A DNA stretch of 64,000 nt, from contig CP148031.1 of the NCBI GenBank assembly GCA_040500365.1, forward strand, positions 3,224,001-3,288,000, in the 5' to 3' direction. The notes under the pieces are model-generated. The model did no database searches. It saw only the letters and a list, made by a program, of their open reading frames with translations, and was not told the origin of the DNA. The stretch is from Dehalobacter alkaniphilus (GTDB taxonomy: Bacteria; Bacillota; Desulfitobacteriia; Desulfitobacteriales; Syntrophobotulaceae). Below are positions 19,237 through 29,000 of this stretch, one piece after another; positions within the stretch are counted from its first letter, which is position 1, and each line of letters starts with the position of its first letter. The position numbers were made by a program, and so were the translations under genes.

Positions 19237-20018
19237 TTCAAACCCTCGGTCCAAGAAGGCAGTGGATCGTTTCCTTCCCGAAATTCATGCGTAAATGCCG
19301 GATCGTAAAGTTTAGATCTTTCGAAGTCGTTTCCCAAAAATCTACCCACTAGAATCAAGGCCGTTTTCGTGATATTGTTCTCTTTGGCTGTTCTCGCCAA
19401 TGTCCCTACCGTACAGCGAAACTGCTTCTCATCCGGCCAGGTTGCCTTATAAACGATTGCTGCCGGAGTGTCAGCGGCGTAACCGCCCTCCATAAGCTTG
19501 GCACTTAAGTTTTCCAGCAGCCCTGTACTTAAGAAAATTGCCATGGTTGCCTGGTGCGACGCCAGGAGAGCAATGTCTTCCTTAGGCGGTACCGGGGTCC
19601 TTCCTTCCATGCGGGTGATAATTACAGTTTGGCTGATATCCGGCAATGTATACTCCTTCTTCAAGGAAGCAGCGGCTCCGAAAAATGAGCTGACTCCAGG
19701 TACGACTTCGTAATACAGGCCCTCGGCATCAAGCAGATCCATCTGCTCACGGATCGCTCCGTAAATACTTGGATCGCCGGTATGCAGACGCACGACCAGT
19801 TTACCTGCCCGGTTGGCAGGAACCATCACGGCAAGCACCTCTTCCAGTGTCATCCCGGCACTGTCGTAAACAACGCATTCCTTCTTCGTGACATTCAATA
19901 GCTCCGGGTTGACCAGCGAGCCTGCATAAATCACAACATCGGCCTGTTCCAAAAGCGTCTTTCCGCGAACCGTGATTAAATCTACCGCGCCCGGACCAGC
20001 CCCAATAAAATAAATCAT
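19233..20018 (-). CDS. cbiF: Cobalt-precorrin-4 C11-methyltransferase CbiF
   Basis: 261 residues from ATG 20018, inside an ATGA overlap with cbiL and behind AGGAG. An in-frame extension upstream would lie wholly within cbiL and is not needed. Motifs are MIYFIGAGPGAVDLITVRG at the start, VVRLHTGDPSIYGA and VVPGVSSFFGAAA, typical of the C11 enzyme. Confidence 0.95.
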   Translation of the reverse strand: MIYFIGAGPGAVDLITVRGKTLLEQADVVIYAGSLVNPELLNVTKKECVVYDSAGMTLEEVLAVMVPANRAGKLVVRLHTGDPSIYGAIREQMDLLDAEGLYYEVVPGVSSFFGAAASLKKEYTLPDISQTVIITRMEGRTPVPPKEDIALLASHQATMAIFLSTGLLENLSAKLMEGGYAADTPAAIVYKATWPDEKQFRCTVGTLARTAKENNITKTALILVGRFLGNDFERSKLYDPAFTHEFREGNDPLPSWTEGLK

Positions 20019-20716
20019 CTGACAATCTCCTTTTCTTTCACAATGATCGTGGAAAAATAGCTCGCTTTCTCCTCGGCTGCACCGATATCCTTTAAAACCC
20101 TCTCCGACGGCATCCCGCAGCATTCCACCATCTGGGTATGCTTAACCAGATCTTTGCTGATAAGCTCTTCCTTAACCTTGCCAAATTCCCTTCCTGACTT
20201 CATCAGCACCTTGGTTCCGCCCCAGTCCAGGTAATCAAAGGATCCTTCATAGGATGCGGGGATAATGTGCAGCGGCTGGGCACCCTCGCAGAGAGGCACA
20301 TTGAGCCTTGCTGCTACAGCACAGAAGGACGGGACCCCCGGAATCAGCCGGGCATCATAGCCTGCTTCCAAAACCCGGTTATGCAGATAAATGTATGTGG
20401 AATAGATCGATGGATCCCCCAGCGTAAGAAAAGCCACAGATTTGTTTTGTTTGAGCTGGTCGATGATCTGTTCAGCTGCTTCCTGATGGCTTTGCTCCAG
20501 CATTTGGGCATCCCGTGTCATCGGCATGTAAAGTTCCAGTATTTCTTTTTTGGAGAGGTCCACAGCCTGTTTTGCAATATTCCAGGCGGTCATTTCTTTT
20601 TCATCCGTCCGCGGAACAGCAATAAGATCTGCCTCGCTGATGATTCGGACGGCCTTTAAGGTCATCAGTTCAAAGTCTCCCGGACCTACGCCTATTCCGT
20701 ATAATGCTGCTTTCAT
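20015..20716 (-). CDS. cbiL: Cobalt-factor II C20-methyltransferase CbiL
   Basis: 233 residues, a tetrapyrrole methylase (YGIGVGPGDFELMTLKAVR, then FLTLGDPSIYSTY and IPGVPSFCAVAARL). It methylates C20 of cobalt-sirohydrochlorin. ATGA overlaps lie at both ends (with cbiD before and cbiF after). Confidence 0.95.
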   Translation of the reverse strand: MKAALYGIGVGPGDFELMTLKAVRIISEADLIAVPRTDEKEMTAWNIAKQAVDLSKKEILELYMPMTRDAQMLEQSHQEAAEQIIDQLKQNKSVAFLTLGDPSIYSTYIYLHNRVLEAGYDARLIPGVPSFCAVAARLNVPLCEGAQPLHIIPASYEGSFDYLDWGGTKVLMKSGREFGKVKEELISKDLVKHTQMVECCGMPSERVLKDIGAAEEKASYFSTIIVKEKEIVR

Positions 20717-21912
20717 GATGGCTTCATCCTTTTTATTTTATTGACTATTTCATCCGCCTGCGGTGTTTTGCCCAGGATACCCTGTTCATTGGAATACAGG
20801 ATCACACCGGCTTTTACCTTATTCTGCAGACGGTAATTCACATATTCATCAATTTTTAACATGATGGACTCAAATACCTGGCTTCTAAGCCCGTGCCGGT
20901 CTAATACCGTAACGGCCTGCGGTGCTGTCAGGCTGGCCATAATTTCTTTTACTGTCTCCTTCCCGGCGCCGTGTAAGGCAGCATGTACGGCGATAACTTC
21001 CATGCGGCAGTCCGCATAGCGGGAATGGGTATTCATAATGCCCGCTGCCAGCTTGACCAATTTCCCGGCATGTCCAATCAGCAGCAGGCCGTCAAAGCCC
21101 AATTCCACGGTAAAATCCAGCATTTCACCGATATAATTGCTGCAGTGGATCAGAGAGCTCTCCAGTCCCAGCGTGCTGCGGGCAAAAGTTTCACCGTAAT
21201 TTCCAGGGCAAACCAGCAGGTCTCTGCAGCCCTTTTCTTTCTGCTGGTTCATCTCCAGCCGAATCGTATCGATCAGGGCCTTTTCGCTCATCGGCTCGAC
21301 AATCCCCATTGTTCCCAGAATAGAGATTCCGCCGACGATGCCCAACCGCGGATTGAAGGTTTTTCTGGCAATGGCCTCCCCTTCCGGAACAAATATCGTA
21401 ATTTCCAGGCCTCCCTCATAACCGTACTCGGCACAGACTTTCGCCACCTCCGACATAATCATGCTTCTGGGAACAGGATTGATGGCCGGCTCTCCTACAG
21501 AACAGGCAAGCCCGGGTTTGGTGATTCTGCCGACGCCCTGGCCGCCATCAACCTGAATATTGTTATGGTTCGCTTTGGCGACCGTCGCGAAAATAAGGAT
21601 GCCGTTGGTAACATCCGGGTCATCGCCGCTGTCTTTTTTTACGGCACACGTTACCTGGTTCATGTCTCTCCGAACTTCCAGCACCTGCATCGCAACAGGT
21701 ATTCCCTTCGGTGTCGCAATGGCTATTTCTGTGCACAGATCTCCTGAGAGCAGCATTACCGCTCCAGCCTTGGCTGCCGCAGCCGCACAGGATCCCGTAG
21801 TAAAGCCGCATCTCAGCCTCTTATTCTGTTTGATGATAAAGAGTTCACCGGATTGACTGTTTTGTGGTTTGTTTTGTTCATCGTTTAGATGGTGGCTGTC
21901 ATGATTCATCAT
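20713..21912 (-). CDS. cbiD: Cobalt-precorrin-5B C1-methyltransferase CbiD
   Basis: 399 residues. After a polar N-terminal tail of about 30 residues comes the CbiD signature RCGFTTGSCAAAAAKAGA, later GDDPDVTNGI and DGLLLIGHAGKLVKLAAGI. It methylates C1 using SAM by a fold unlike the other methylases. Its start lies 16 bases after the cbiO stop. Confidence 0.95.
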   Translation of the reverse strand: MMNHDSHHLNDEQNKPQNSQSGELFIIKQNKRLRCGFTTGSCAAAAAKAGAVMLLSGDLCTEIAIATPKGIPVAMQVLEVRRDMNQVTCAVKKDSGDDPDVTNGILIFATVAKANHNNIQVDGGQGVGRITKPGLACSVGEPAINPVPRSMIMSEVAKVCAEYGYEGGLEITIFVPEGEAIARKTFNPRLGIVGGISILGTMGIVEPMSEKALIDTIRLEMNQQKEKGCRDLLVCPGNYGETFARSTLGLESSLIHCSNYIGEMLDFTVELGFDGLLLIGHAGKLVKLAAGIMNTHSRYADCRMEVIAVHAALHGAGKETVKEIMASLTAPQAVTVLDRHGLRSQVFESIMLKIDEYVNYRLQNKVKAGVILYSNEQGILGKTPQADEIVNKIKRMKPS

Positions 21913-21928
21913 TTTTATATTCCTTCAA

Positions 21929-22807
21929 TCAGTTTCTATCTTTCCAGCTAATTAAAGCTTTTCTGGCCTCAGATATGGTATTGGCAGGCTGGGTAAATTC
22001 AAAGCCGTCCTTATCATGCAAAATCTCCATAAGATGCCCAATTCTTGGGAGTCTATGATTAATCCTTCTGATTTCCTCCGGATGCGAAAACACTTCCTGA
22101 GGCGTACCTTCCATTACAAGCCTGCCGTCATCGATGACATACGCATAATCACAGTAAAGTGGTACGATATCGATGTCGTGCGTTGAGATCACGACGGACA
22201 AATTCAGCTCAATTTGCAGTTTTCTGAGCAGCTTCATTAGCTCGCTGACTCCGAGTGGGTCAAGCCCTGCAGTTGGTTCATCCAGAATAAGCACTTCCGG
22301 CTCCATCACCAGAACGCCGGCGATAGCTGCACGTTTTTTCTGGCCAAAACTGAGGCTGTGTGTGGGCTTGTCTTTCAGGTGGGATATCCCGGTTCTCTCC
22401 ATGCCCAGATCTACCCTTCTACGGACTTCCTCCTCAGGCAGCTTCAGGTTCATCGCTCCAAAGGAGATATCCTGATAGACACTGGCTGAAAACAACTGCT
22501 TGTCCGGATCCTGAAAAACAATGCCAACAGATTTTCGAAGCTGTTTGAGACCTTTTACTGAATAATCCAGCGGCAGGCCCTTGAATAGAACTTCGCCGCC
22601 TGAAGGCTTATTGATGCCGTTAAAGGAAAGTAGCAACGTTGATTTTCCAGCACCGTTGCTTCCCAGAACTGCCGTCGTTTTCCCCTGTTTAATCCCGAGT
22701 GACAGGGCCTTTAAGGCCTGTGTTCCATCACTGTAGATGTAGTGAAGATTTCTGACTTCCAAGATATTTTCAGCCTCCACATTTTCAATCAAGCAATTTT
22801 CGGCCAT
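21929..22807 (-). CDS. cbiO: Cobalt ECF transporter ATPase CbiO
   Basis: 292-residue ABC ATPase. It has Walker A GSNGAGKST (residues 49-57), a SLSFGQKKRAAIAG signature and Walker B LILDEPTAG. It powers cobalt uptake by CbiMNQ. TAATG overlap with cbiQ indicates coupled translation. Confidence 0.95.
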   Translation of the reverse strand: MAENCLIENVEAENILEVRNLHYIYSDGTQALKALSLGIKQGKTTAVLGSNGAGKSTLLLSFNGINKPSGGEVLFKGLPLDYSVKGLKQLRKSVGIVFQDPDKQLFSASVYQDISFGAMNLKLPEEEVRRRVDLGMERTGISHLKDKPTHSLSFGQKKRAAIAGVLVMEPEVLILDEPTAGLDPLGVSELMKLLRKLQIELNLSVVISTHDIDIVPLYCDYAYVIDDGRLVMEGTPQEVFSHPEEIRRINHRLPRIGHLMEILHDKDGFEFTQPANTISEARKALISWKDRN

Positions 22808-23598
22808 TATAGCAAGCCTCCTGTCAATTGTTTGGAAAACAGCGCAACTGCAATCAGGAATAGGTTAATCAGCACAATCGGAATATATTCTGTCCAATGA
22901 GTCTCCACCTGCTCATGGATCACACTGAGCTCACCGTCGTATCCCCTGGCTTCAAGCGCAATATACAGTTCATCCGCCCTTTTATAAGACCGGATAAAAA
23001 GTGACGAAGCCAGAGCCGCCAGTGAACGGTATCCGGAAGAAAGACCCGCATAGCCCAAGCGGGAATTCTGCGCCGTAAACATGGTGTCTGCCGTTTCCAA
23101 AAATACAAAGATAAACCGGTAGATCAGTCCCATCAATTCAACCATCAGTCTTGGAACTTTAAGCTTCCGAAGAACTGCCAGCAGGTCTACCATCGGTGTA
23201 CTCAGCGATAAATAATACAGGCAGGAAACCGCGCTAAGCGCTTTAAAAAACAGATTTGCCGCACTTAGAATACCGGACTGCGACACCCCGATATACATGC
23301 CAAATGCATATACAGAGAATACAAAAACATCTTTGTCCCCTGAAACATTGACCGCAATGGTTAAAACGCCGATCACTAAAAAGGAAAGCGGGACAAGCAT
23401 CAGTCTAATAAAAATTCCAACAGGTGTACCGCCTTTGCAAACGGTATACCAACCCATTATCAGGAACGTCAAAATTGACACCGCAACGGATTCAGCCCAG
23501 AGACAGACCCCCAAAACCAGAATGGCTAAGACTAGCTTTTTCAATGGATTTGTTTGTTTAAGTTTGGATAAATAAGCGTATTTATCGATGTAAATCAT
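22807..23598 (-). CDS. cbiQ: Cobalt ECF transporter transmembrane protein CbiQ
   Basis: 263 residues with several membrane segments and the T-component motif region (SSLFIRSYKRADELYIALEA, RGYDG) that couples to CbiO. The start overlaps the end of cbiN by 17 bases. Confidence 0.93.
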   Translation of the reverse strand: MIYIDKYAYLSKLKQTNPLKKLVLAILVLGVCLWAESVAVSILTFLIMGWYTVCKGGTPVGIFIRLMLVPLSFLVIGVLTIAVNVSGDKDVFVFSVYAFGMYIGVSQSGILSAANLFFKALSAVSCLYYLSLSTPMVDLLAVLRKLKVPRLMVELMGLIYRFIFVFLETADTMFTAQNSRLGYAGLSSGYRSLAALASSLFIRSYKRADELYIALEARGYDGELSVIHEQVETHWTEYIPIVLINLFLIAVALFSKQLTGGLL

Positions 23599-23923
23599 TG
23601 TTTACCGGTTCTTCCTTTTTCTTACGACCCCGCAGATAACCTAACCCGTAGCCCAAAACACCTGCTCCGATGGCTGCCTGAAGCGCAAACAACAAGCTTT
23701 CAATCTCTCCGCTGGGCGGCTCCCAAATCGGTGAGAACCAGGCCTGGTAATTCCCGTTAAGTTCTGTTATAGCTTGTTCAGCTTGGCTGTCAGCTCCAGC
23801 AAATTCCGCATTTTTTTGCACAATGAGGGGTACAACAGCAAGCGCTATGACAATCGTAATTAAAATAATATTTGTTATGATAACCCGATTTTTATTCTTC
23901 GGTTTCATCGTTTCTACAGACAT
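23582..23923 (-). CDS. cbiN: Cobalt transporter small subunit CbiN
   Basis: 113 residues with two membrane helices (about 14-35 and 78-97) joined by an extracellular loop carrying SGEIESLLFALQAAIGAG, which is typical of CbiN. It activates CbiM. It lies two bases from the cbiM stop. Confidence 0.93.
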   Translation of the reverse strand: MSVETMKPKNKNRVIITNIILITIVIALAVVPLIVQKNAEFAGADSQAEQAITELNGNYQAWFSPIWEPPSGEIESLLFALQAAIGAGVLGYGLGYLRGRKKKEEPVNNDLHR

Positions 23924-23925
23924 TT

Positions 23926-24666
23926 TCAGACCCCCTTTGAAAGTATTTTTAAGTCTTTAAGCTCATCCCCGGCATAGGATGAAATCGCCTTAAATATTAG
24001 CACTGTCAAAATACCTTCACTGATCGCCAATGGTACTTGCGTTAAGGCAAAAATACCCAAAAACTTGGTAAGTGACGCCATAACGCCGCCTGTTTCAGCA
24101 GGAAACGCCAGTGCAAGCTGTATCGATGTCGTAACGTAAGTCAATAAGTTCCCAAGTGCGGCAGCGAGAAACACAGCAAGCCACTGCGGTCCATTTGCTT
24201 TCTTCACAATTTTATATGTAGCAAAAGCTACCAGCGGTCCCACAATTCCCATCGAAAAAGTATTTGCCCCCAACGTTGTCAATCCCCCATGAGCCAGTAA
24301 GATGGCCTGAAACAGCAGTATGATCAAGCCAATTACGGCCATCGCGGTTGGTCCGAACAAGATAGCGCCAAAGCCAACCCCCGTCGGATGTGAACTGCTT
24401 CCTGTAACGGAAGGAATCTTCAGGGAAGACAAAACAAAAGCAAAGGCGCCTGCCATCGCCAAAAGCATTAATGTTTTGGGATGCTCTCCAACGGTTCTTC
24501 TGATAGAGAAAAAACCAGCCAGAACAAAAGGTATTGCCAAAGCACCCCAGGCAATACACCAACCCGCAGGAAGGAAACCCTCCATGATATGCATGGCATA
24601 TGTCTGCCGGGGCAAGAACATAAACATAAGTACGAGACCAATTATCCAAATCTTTTTATTTATCAT
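23926..24666 (-). CDS. cbiM: Cobalt-binding substrate component CbiM with signal peptide
   Basis: 246 residues from ATG 24666 behind AGGAG (a TTG six bases upstream is too close to the site). A cleavable signal (about 1-24, ending QTYA) exposes the conserved MHIMEGFLP, whose N-terminal Met-His forms the cobalt site of CbiM/NikM proteins. SSSHPTGVGFGAILFGP is the second conserved metal loop. It is the first gene after the riboswitch. Confidence 0.95.
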   Translation of the reverse strand: MINKKIWIIGLVLMFMFLPRQTYAMHIMEGFLPAGWCIAWGALAIPFVLAGFFSIRRTVGEHPKTLMLLAMAGAFAFVLSSLKIPSVTGSSSHPTGVGFGAILFGPTAMAVIGLIILLFQAILLAHGGLTTLGANTFSMGIVGPLVAFATYKIVKKANGPQWLAVFLAAALGNLLTYVTTSIQLALAFPAETGGVMASLTKFLGIFALTQVPLAISEGILTVLIFKAISSYAGDELKDLKILSKGV

Positions 24667-24695
24667 CGTCAAACTCTCCTATATAAGATATGAAA

Positions 24696-24727
24696 CAAAA
24701 AACCTCTCAACATCTTACGTCGAGAGG
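24696..24727 (-). terminator. Riboswitch-linked transcription terminator upstream of cbiM
   Basis: On the minus strand CCTCTCGAC pairs with GTTGAGAGG (one G-U) around a 7-base loop, followed by six U residues. It sits 30 bases before the cbiM start and downstream of the cobalamin riboswitch, the normal layout for B12-dependent premature termination. Confidence 0.85.
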
Positions 24728-24805
24728 CTCATATGCTAGGAAGTTTTCCTCAGTCTTGCACATAACATCCCCCTCTCTATCACTCGTAGAGTATATGGTG
24801 AGACA

Positions 24806-24986
24806 CTAAAACAGGTAGGTCTTCTGGCTTAAGCATCATCGATCTTCAGACCTTCCCAGTTTCCCAGTGGTATACCTGAAGAACTCCACTTTCACAGCGG
24901 CGTGACCGCGCGGGCTTCTACCCGACTTTCCTTATTCATTGAATGATGCGCATATCAGCTTATTAGCTTCATTCAACACCTGTTCT
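24806..24986 (-). ncRNA. Cobalamin riboswitch
   Basis: The minus strand shows an aptamer with the conserved AACAGGTG at its 5' side, the B12-box region GCGCGGTCACGCCGCTGTGA, and the closing segment AAGCCAGAAGACCTACCTGTTTTA. The outer GACAGAACAGGT and ACCTGTTTTA sides form the P1-type closing pairing. It lies between a promoter and a terminator and should switch off the cobalt importer and the whole corrinoid operon when cobalamin is plentiful. Confidence 0.92.
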
Positions 24987-25011
24987 GTCTATTCAGTTTT
25001 AATCCTGATTC

Positions 25012-25040
25012 ATTATATCGCTCTTTCGACAAGGAATCAA
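25012..25040 (-). promoter_or_regulatory. Vegetative promoter of the corrinoid operon
   Basis: On the minus strand TTGATT is followed by exactly 17 bases and TATAAT. The start point would be about 25005, giving a leader of about 340 nt that holds the riboswitch and terminator. Confidence 0.7.
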
Positions 25041-25098
25041 TATTATTTTTACTTTAGCCTTGAACATATTAATTGAAGTATCTTTACCTCCATCAATT

Positions 25099-25581
25099 CT
25101 ATTTGTGGTAGGGTTCACCTTTGCTGATCTTGCACGCCCGGTAAATCTGCTCCAGCAGGACAAGCCTGATCATCTGGTGCGGAAAGGTAAGCTTCGAGAA
25201 CGACCACCGGTAATCGGCGCGTTTTCGGATTTCGTCTGCCGTACCGAGAGATCCGCCAATCACAAAAGTGATCCGGCTCTGGCCTGAAAGCCCTTTTTCA
25301 TCAAACAAAGCGGCAAGTTCGGGTGAAGAAAGTTCCTCTCCCAGAATATCCAGCAAAACCACATAATCCTGAGGTGAAATTAATTTTAGGACCTTTTCAG
25401 CTTCTTTTTGTTTTACTTTTGCTTCGTCGGCAGCTGATGCCTTTTCGGGGCATGGTTCGTCCTCAACTTCAATTATCTCAAGCCGGATGTACGCGCCAAG
25501 ACGCTTGGCGTATTCCTTCAGCCCTTCTCTTAAATAATTTTCTTTGATTTTCCCTACCGCCAGAATTTTGATCTGCAGCAT
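25099..25581 (-). CDS. rlmH: 23S rRNA pseudouridine-1915 N3-methyltransferase RlmH
   Basis: 160 residues from ATG 25581, matching the family length; a 51-codon upstream extension is not conserved-looking. It is a SPOUT fold protein with FVIGGSLGTADEIRKRADYRWSFS knot region and the terminal LLEQIYRACKISKGEPYHK typical of RlmH. It methylates the pseudouridine at 1915 in helix 69. It is not part of the corrinoid operon, which has its own promoter just downstream. Confidence 0.95.
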   Translation of the reverse strand: MLQIKILAVGKIKENYLREGLKEYAKRLGAYIRLEIIEVEDEPCPEKASAADEAKVKQKEAEKVLKLISPQDYVVLLDILGEELSSPELAALFDEKGLSGQSRITFVIGGSLGTADEIRKRADYRWSFSKLTFPHQMIRLVLLEQIYRACKISKGEPYHK

Positions 25582-25721
25582 GTTTTCCCCAACTCCAGTC
25601 ACTATGTCTGCGTCCAAATATTTGCAATCAAAAACTTGAAGGTTAAATCTCTCTGATGTTGGATTATTTACAATGAAGATTTTTTTCAAAAGTGTCAATA
25701 ATATTGATGGAGGTGAAAAAA

Positions 25722-25949
25722 ATGAGCAGAACAAGTGAAAGCAAAAAAAAGCTGCTGCAGAATCTAAAAATGGAGGCTGCGGCTGAAATCGGCCATCTTG
25801 ATTTTGTAAGGGAAAATAACGATCACTATAAAGGCGATGTTACTGCCAGGCAGAATGGTCTGGAAGGCGGCCCGATCGGCGGCCAGATGGTCAAAAAAAT
25901 GATCGCCTATGCCGAACAGCAGATGAAACAGAATAACGGACTCATTTAG
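25722..25949 (+). CDS. Alpha/beta-type small acid-soluble spore protein
   Basis: 75 residues from ATG 25722 behind GGAGGTG. It has the SASP features EAAAEIG-like helix 1 and the second conserved block GDVTARQNGLEGGPIGGQMV followed by KKMI. These proteins coat DNA in spores and make it resistant to UV. The block departs slightly from the usual SxGGxMxKRM pattern. It is good evidence that the host sporulates. Expression is expected from a forespore promoter between it and rlmH, not identified here. Confidence 0.85.
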   Translation: MSRTSESKKKLLQNLKMEAAAEIGHLDFVRENNDHYKGDVTARQNGLEGGPIGGQMVKKMIAYAEQQMKQNNGLI

Positions 25950-25981
25950 TATTTCTAATCTACTTCAATAAATATTCAAAA

Positions 25982-26013
25982 CTTCTTCAGCCTACAACAC
26001 TGAAGAGGTTTTC
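25982..26013. terminator. Bidirectional terminator between the spore-protein and activase genes
   Basis: CTTCTTCAG and CTGAAGAGG pair around a 9-base loop, followed by TTTTCTT on the plus strand and TTTT on the minus strand. It lies between convergent genes. Confidence 0.75.
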
Positions 26014-26016
26014 TTG

Positions 26017-29000
26017 TTAAATAATCTTCTGTTCCGAATACGACTGCTCTGTACCCTCTTCAGTATTATGCAAAGCTGCCGCTCCCTCGCCGGGTGTAGA
26101 TTGCATTTGCCCGGCGTTGTTATTCATTTTGTTTTTATCGTTTGTATTGGCATTATTGACTGCTTCCACCTTCTCCATATTTTTGAAAGCGACTGAAAGC
26201 ATCAGTTTAATTCTGTTGATCTGATTCACTTGGCTGGCACCCGGATCGTAATCGATTGGCACAATATTCGCCAGCGGGTAGCGCCGTTTAAGTTCGCGGA
26301 CCATCCCTTTACCCGTGATATGATTTGGCAGGCAGGCAAACGGCTGCAGACAGGCAACGTTCGTTGCTCCGCTTTCTATCAGTTCCAGCATTTCTGCGGT
26401 CAGGAACCAGCCTTCGCCGGTCTGATGTCCGAGATGCATGATTTTGCCGGCCATATCGGCCAACTCATAAATCGATTTGGGAGGATGGAAACGGTTGCTT
26501 TTTGCCAGAGTGCGTTTCATTACCCGGCGGTAGTTTTCCAACCGCCAGATAATATAGCGGCTGATAAGTTCGCCTTTCAGTGAGCCAGCGAGTTCTTTTC
26601 TTCTGAATATCGTTCCATACGCACAGTACATAAAGAAATCCATCAGATCCGGCAGAACGGCTTCGGCACCTTCCTTCTCCAGGACATCGACAATAAAGTT
26701 ATTGGCAAACGGATGGAATTTGACAAGGATCTCCCCAACCACCCCAACCTTTGGTTTCTTGACATCCAGGATCTCGATATGATCGAAGTCCTGGATAATC
26801 CGGCGGATATTCCGGTGGTATTCCCGCAGGCTCATCGCCGCGAGAGTCGGCTTCAGGTCCTTCAGCCATTTGGCCAGGAGGGCATTCGTTTCTCCTTTGT
26901 TTTTCTCATAGGGGCGTATGGCATTGGTTACACGCATCAGCAAATCGCCGTAAACCGTTGCCATGACACACCGCTTGATCATCTTCAAGGAAAGTCTGAA
27001 CCCGGGATTGGACTCCAGACCGCCGGCATTAAGGGAAATAACCGGGATCTGTTCCATGCCGGCATCTTTCAGGGCTTTGCGGATAAAACCGATATAATTG
27101 CTAGCCCGACAGCCACCGCCCGTTTGCGACATGATGACTGCCGTCTTGTTCAGGTCGTAACGGCCTGATTTCAGCGCCGCCATAATCTGACCGACAACCA
27201 GGATCGAAGGATAACAGGCATCGTTATGCACATGCAGCAGTCCCTGTTCGACGACATCCATCTCGACATCAGGCAGAATCTCTATCTTATAGCCTTCTAA
27301 ACGGGTGGCTTCTTCAATCAGTTCAAAATGGATCGGTGCCATCTGCGGAGAAAGAATCGTATACTCATGCTTCATTTCTTCTGTAAACATGACTCTTTTG
27401 GGTGTCTCAAAAAGCTTATGCGCATGAATTTCTTTTTTGTCTCTCTCCTTCATTGCAGCGAGCAATGAACGTATCCGGATACGAATAGCGCCCAGATTAT
27501 TGATCTCATCAATTTTGACCAGGGTATAGGTCTTTCTGTACTGGTGCAGTATCTCCTGAACCTGATCCGTGGTGACGGCATCCAGTCCGCAGCCGAACGA
27601 ATTCAATTGGACAAGTTCCAAGTCATCTCTGATTGCCACAAAACTTGCTGCCGCATACAGCCTGGAGTGGTAGACCCATTGGTCGAGGACGCGCAGTGGC
27701 CTTTCCACCTGGCCAAGATGAGCGACAGAATCTTCAGTCAGCACAGCGATCCCCAGACCGGTAATCATCTCCGGAATCCCGTGGTTAATCTCCGGATCGG
27801 TATGATACGGCCGACCGGCAAGTACAATGCCTTTCAGGTTGTTCTTTTGCAAATAGTCCAATACTTCTTCCGCTTTGGTTCTGAGGTCCTGGCGAACAGC
27901 ATCTCTTTCGGCAAAAGCCTTATCTACAGCACTTGCTGCTTCTTGTCGTGTTATACCCATCGCTTTAAATTCTTCATAGATTCGGACTTTTAAACGCGCC
28001 ATATCATCGATCGGCAGGAACGGGAAAATAAACTCAACTTCTTTGTTCCTTATTTCATCCACATTGGCATGAAGGGATTCCGGATAAGAAGTGACAATCG
28101 GGCAGTTGTAATTATTATTCGCGCCAGCCAGCTCTTTTTCATCCCTCGGAAGGCACGGATAAAAAATCCGCTTGACCCCTTTGTTCAGAAGGTCCTTAAT
28201 ATGCCCGTTGGTCAGTTTAGCCGGATAGCACAGCGACTCGGAAGCTACGGTCTCCATGCCGAGCTCAAATATCTTTTTCGAGGAGCGGCCAGACAAAATA
28301 ACTCTGAAACCGAGCTCCGTTAGCAGCGTAAACCAGAACGGATAATGCTCATACATATTCAGGACCCGTGGAATCCCGATCTCGCCACGGGCTGCTTCTT
28401 CCTTCTTCAGTGGTTTATAGGCAAAAAGACGCTCATATTTATAGGCAAAAAGGTTCGGAATATCCTCAGAGGTACTTTCCAGTCCGGCTCCGCGTTCGCA
28501 GCGGTTTCCTGTCAGAAACTCCCTGCCGTCCGAGAATTGGTTGACCGTCAGCAGGCAATTATTGCCGCATAGGCCACAGTGGCGCGTACGAGTCTCGGTA
28601 TGGAAATCCTCCAGTTCATTTTCACCAAGCAGGGTAGTTTGTTCTCCGGCCTGATAATGGTCGCGGGCGATAAGAGCTGCTCCGAACGCGCCCATGATAC
28701 CGGCAATGTCCGGACGAATGACCTGGCGGCCGGTGACACGTTCAAAACTTCTTAAAACAGCATCATTATTAAACGTTCCGCCCTGAACAACGATTTTCTT
28801 GCCAACTTCGGAAGAATTGTGTAGACGTATGACTTTGTACAACGCATTTTTGACGACTGAATACGAGATCCCGGCCGCGATGCTGCCGATATCCGCCCCT
28901 TCTTTTTGGACCTGTTTGATTTTAGAATTCATAAACACGGTGCAACGGGTGCCCAAATCGACCGGGGTCTTCGAAAATAAACCTCTTTGCACAAATTCCG

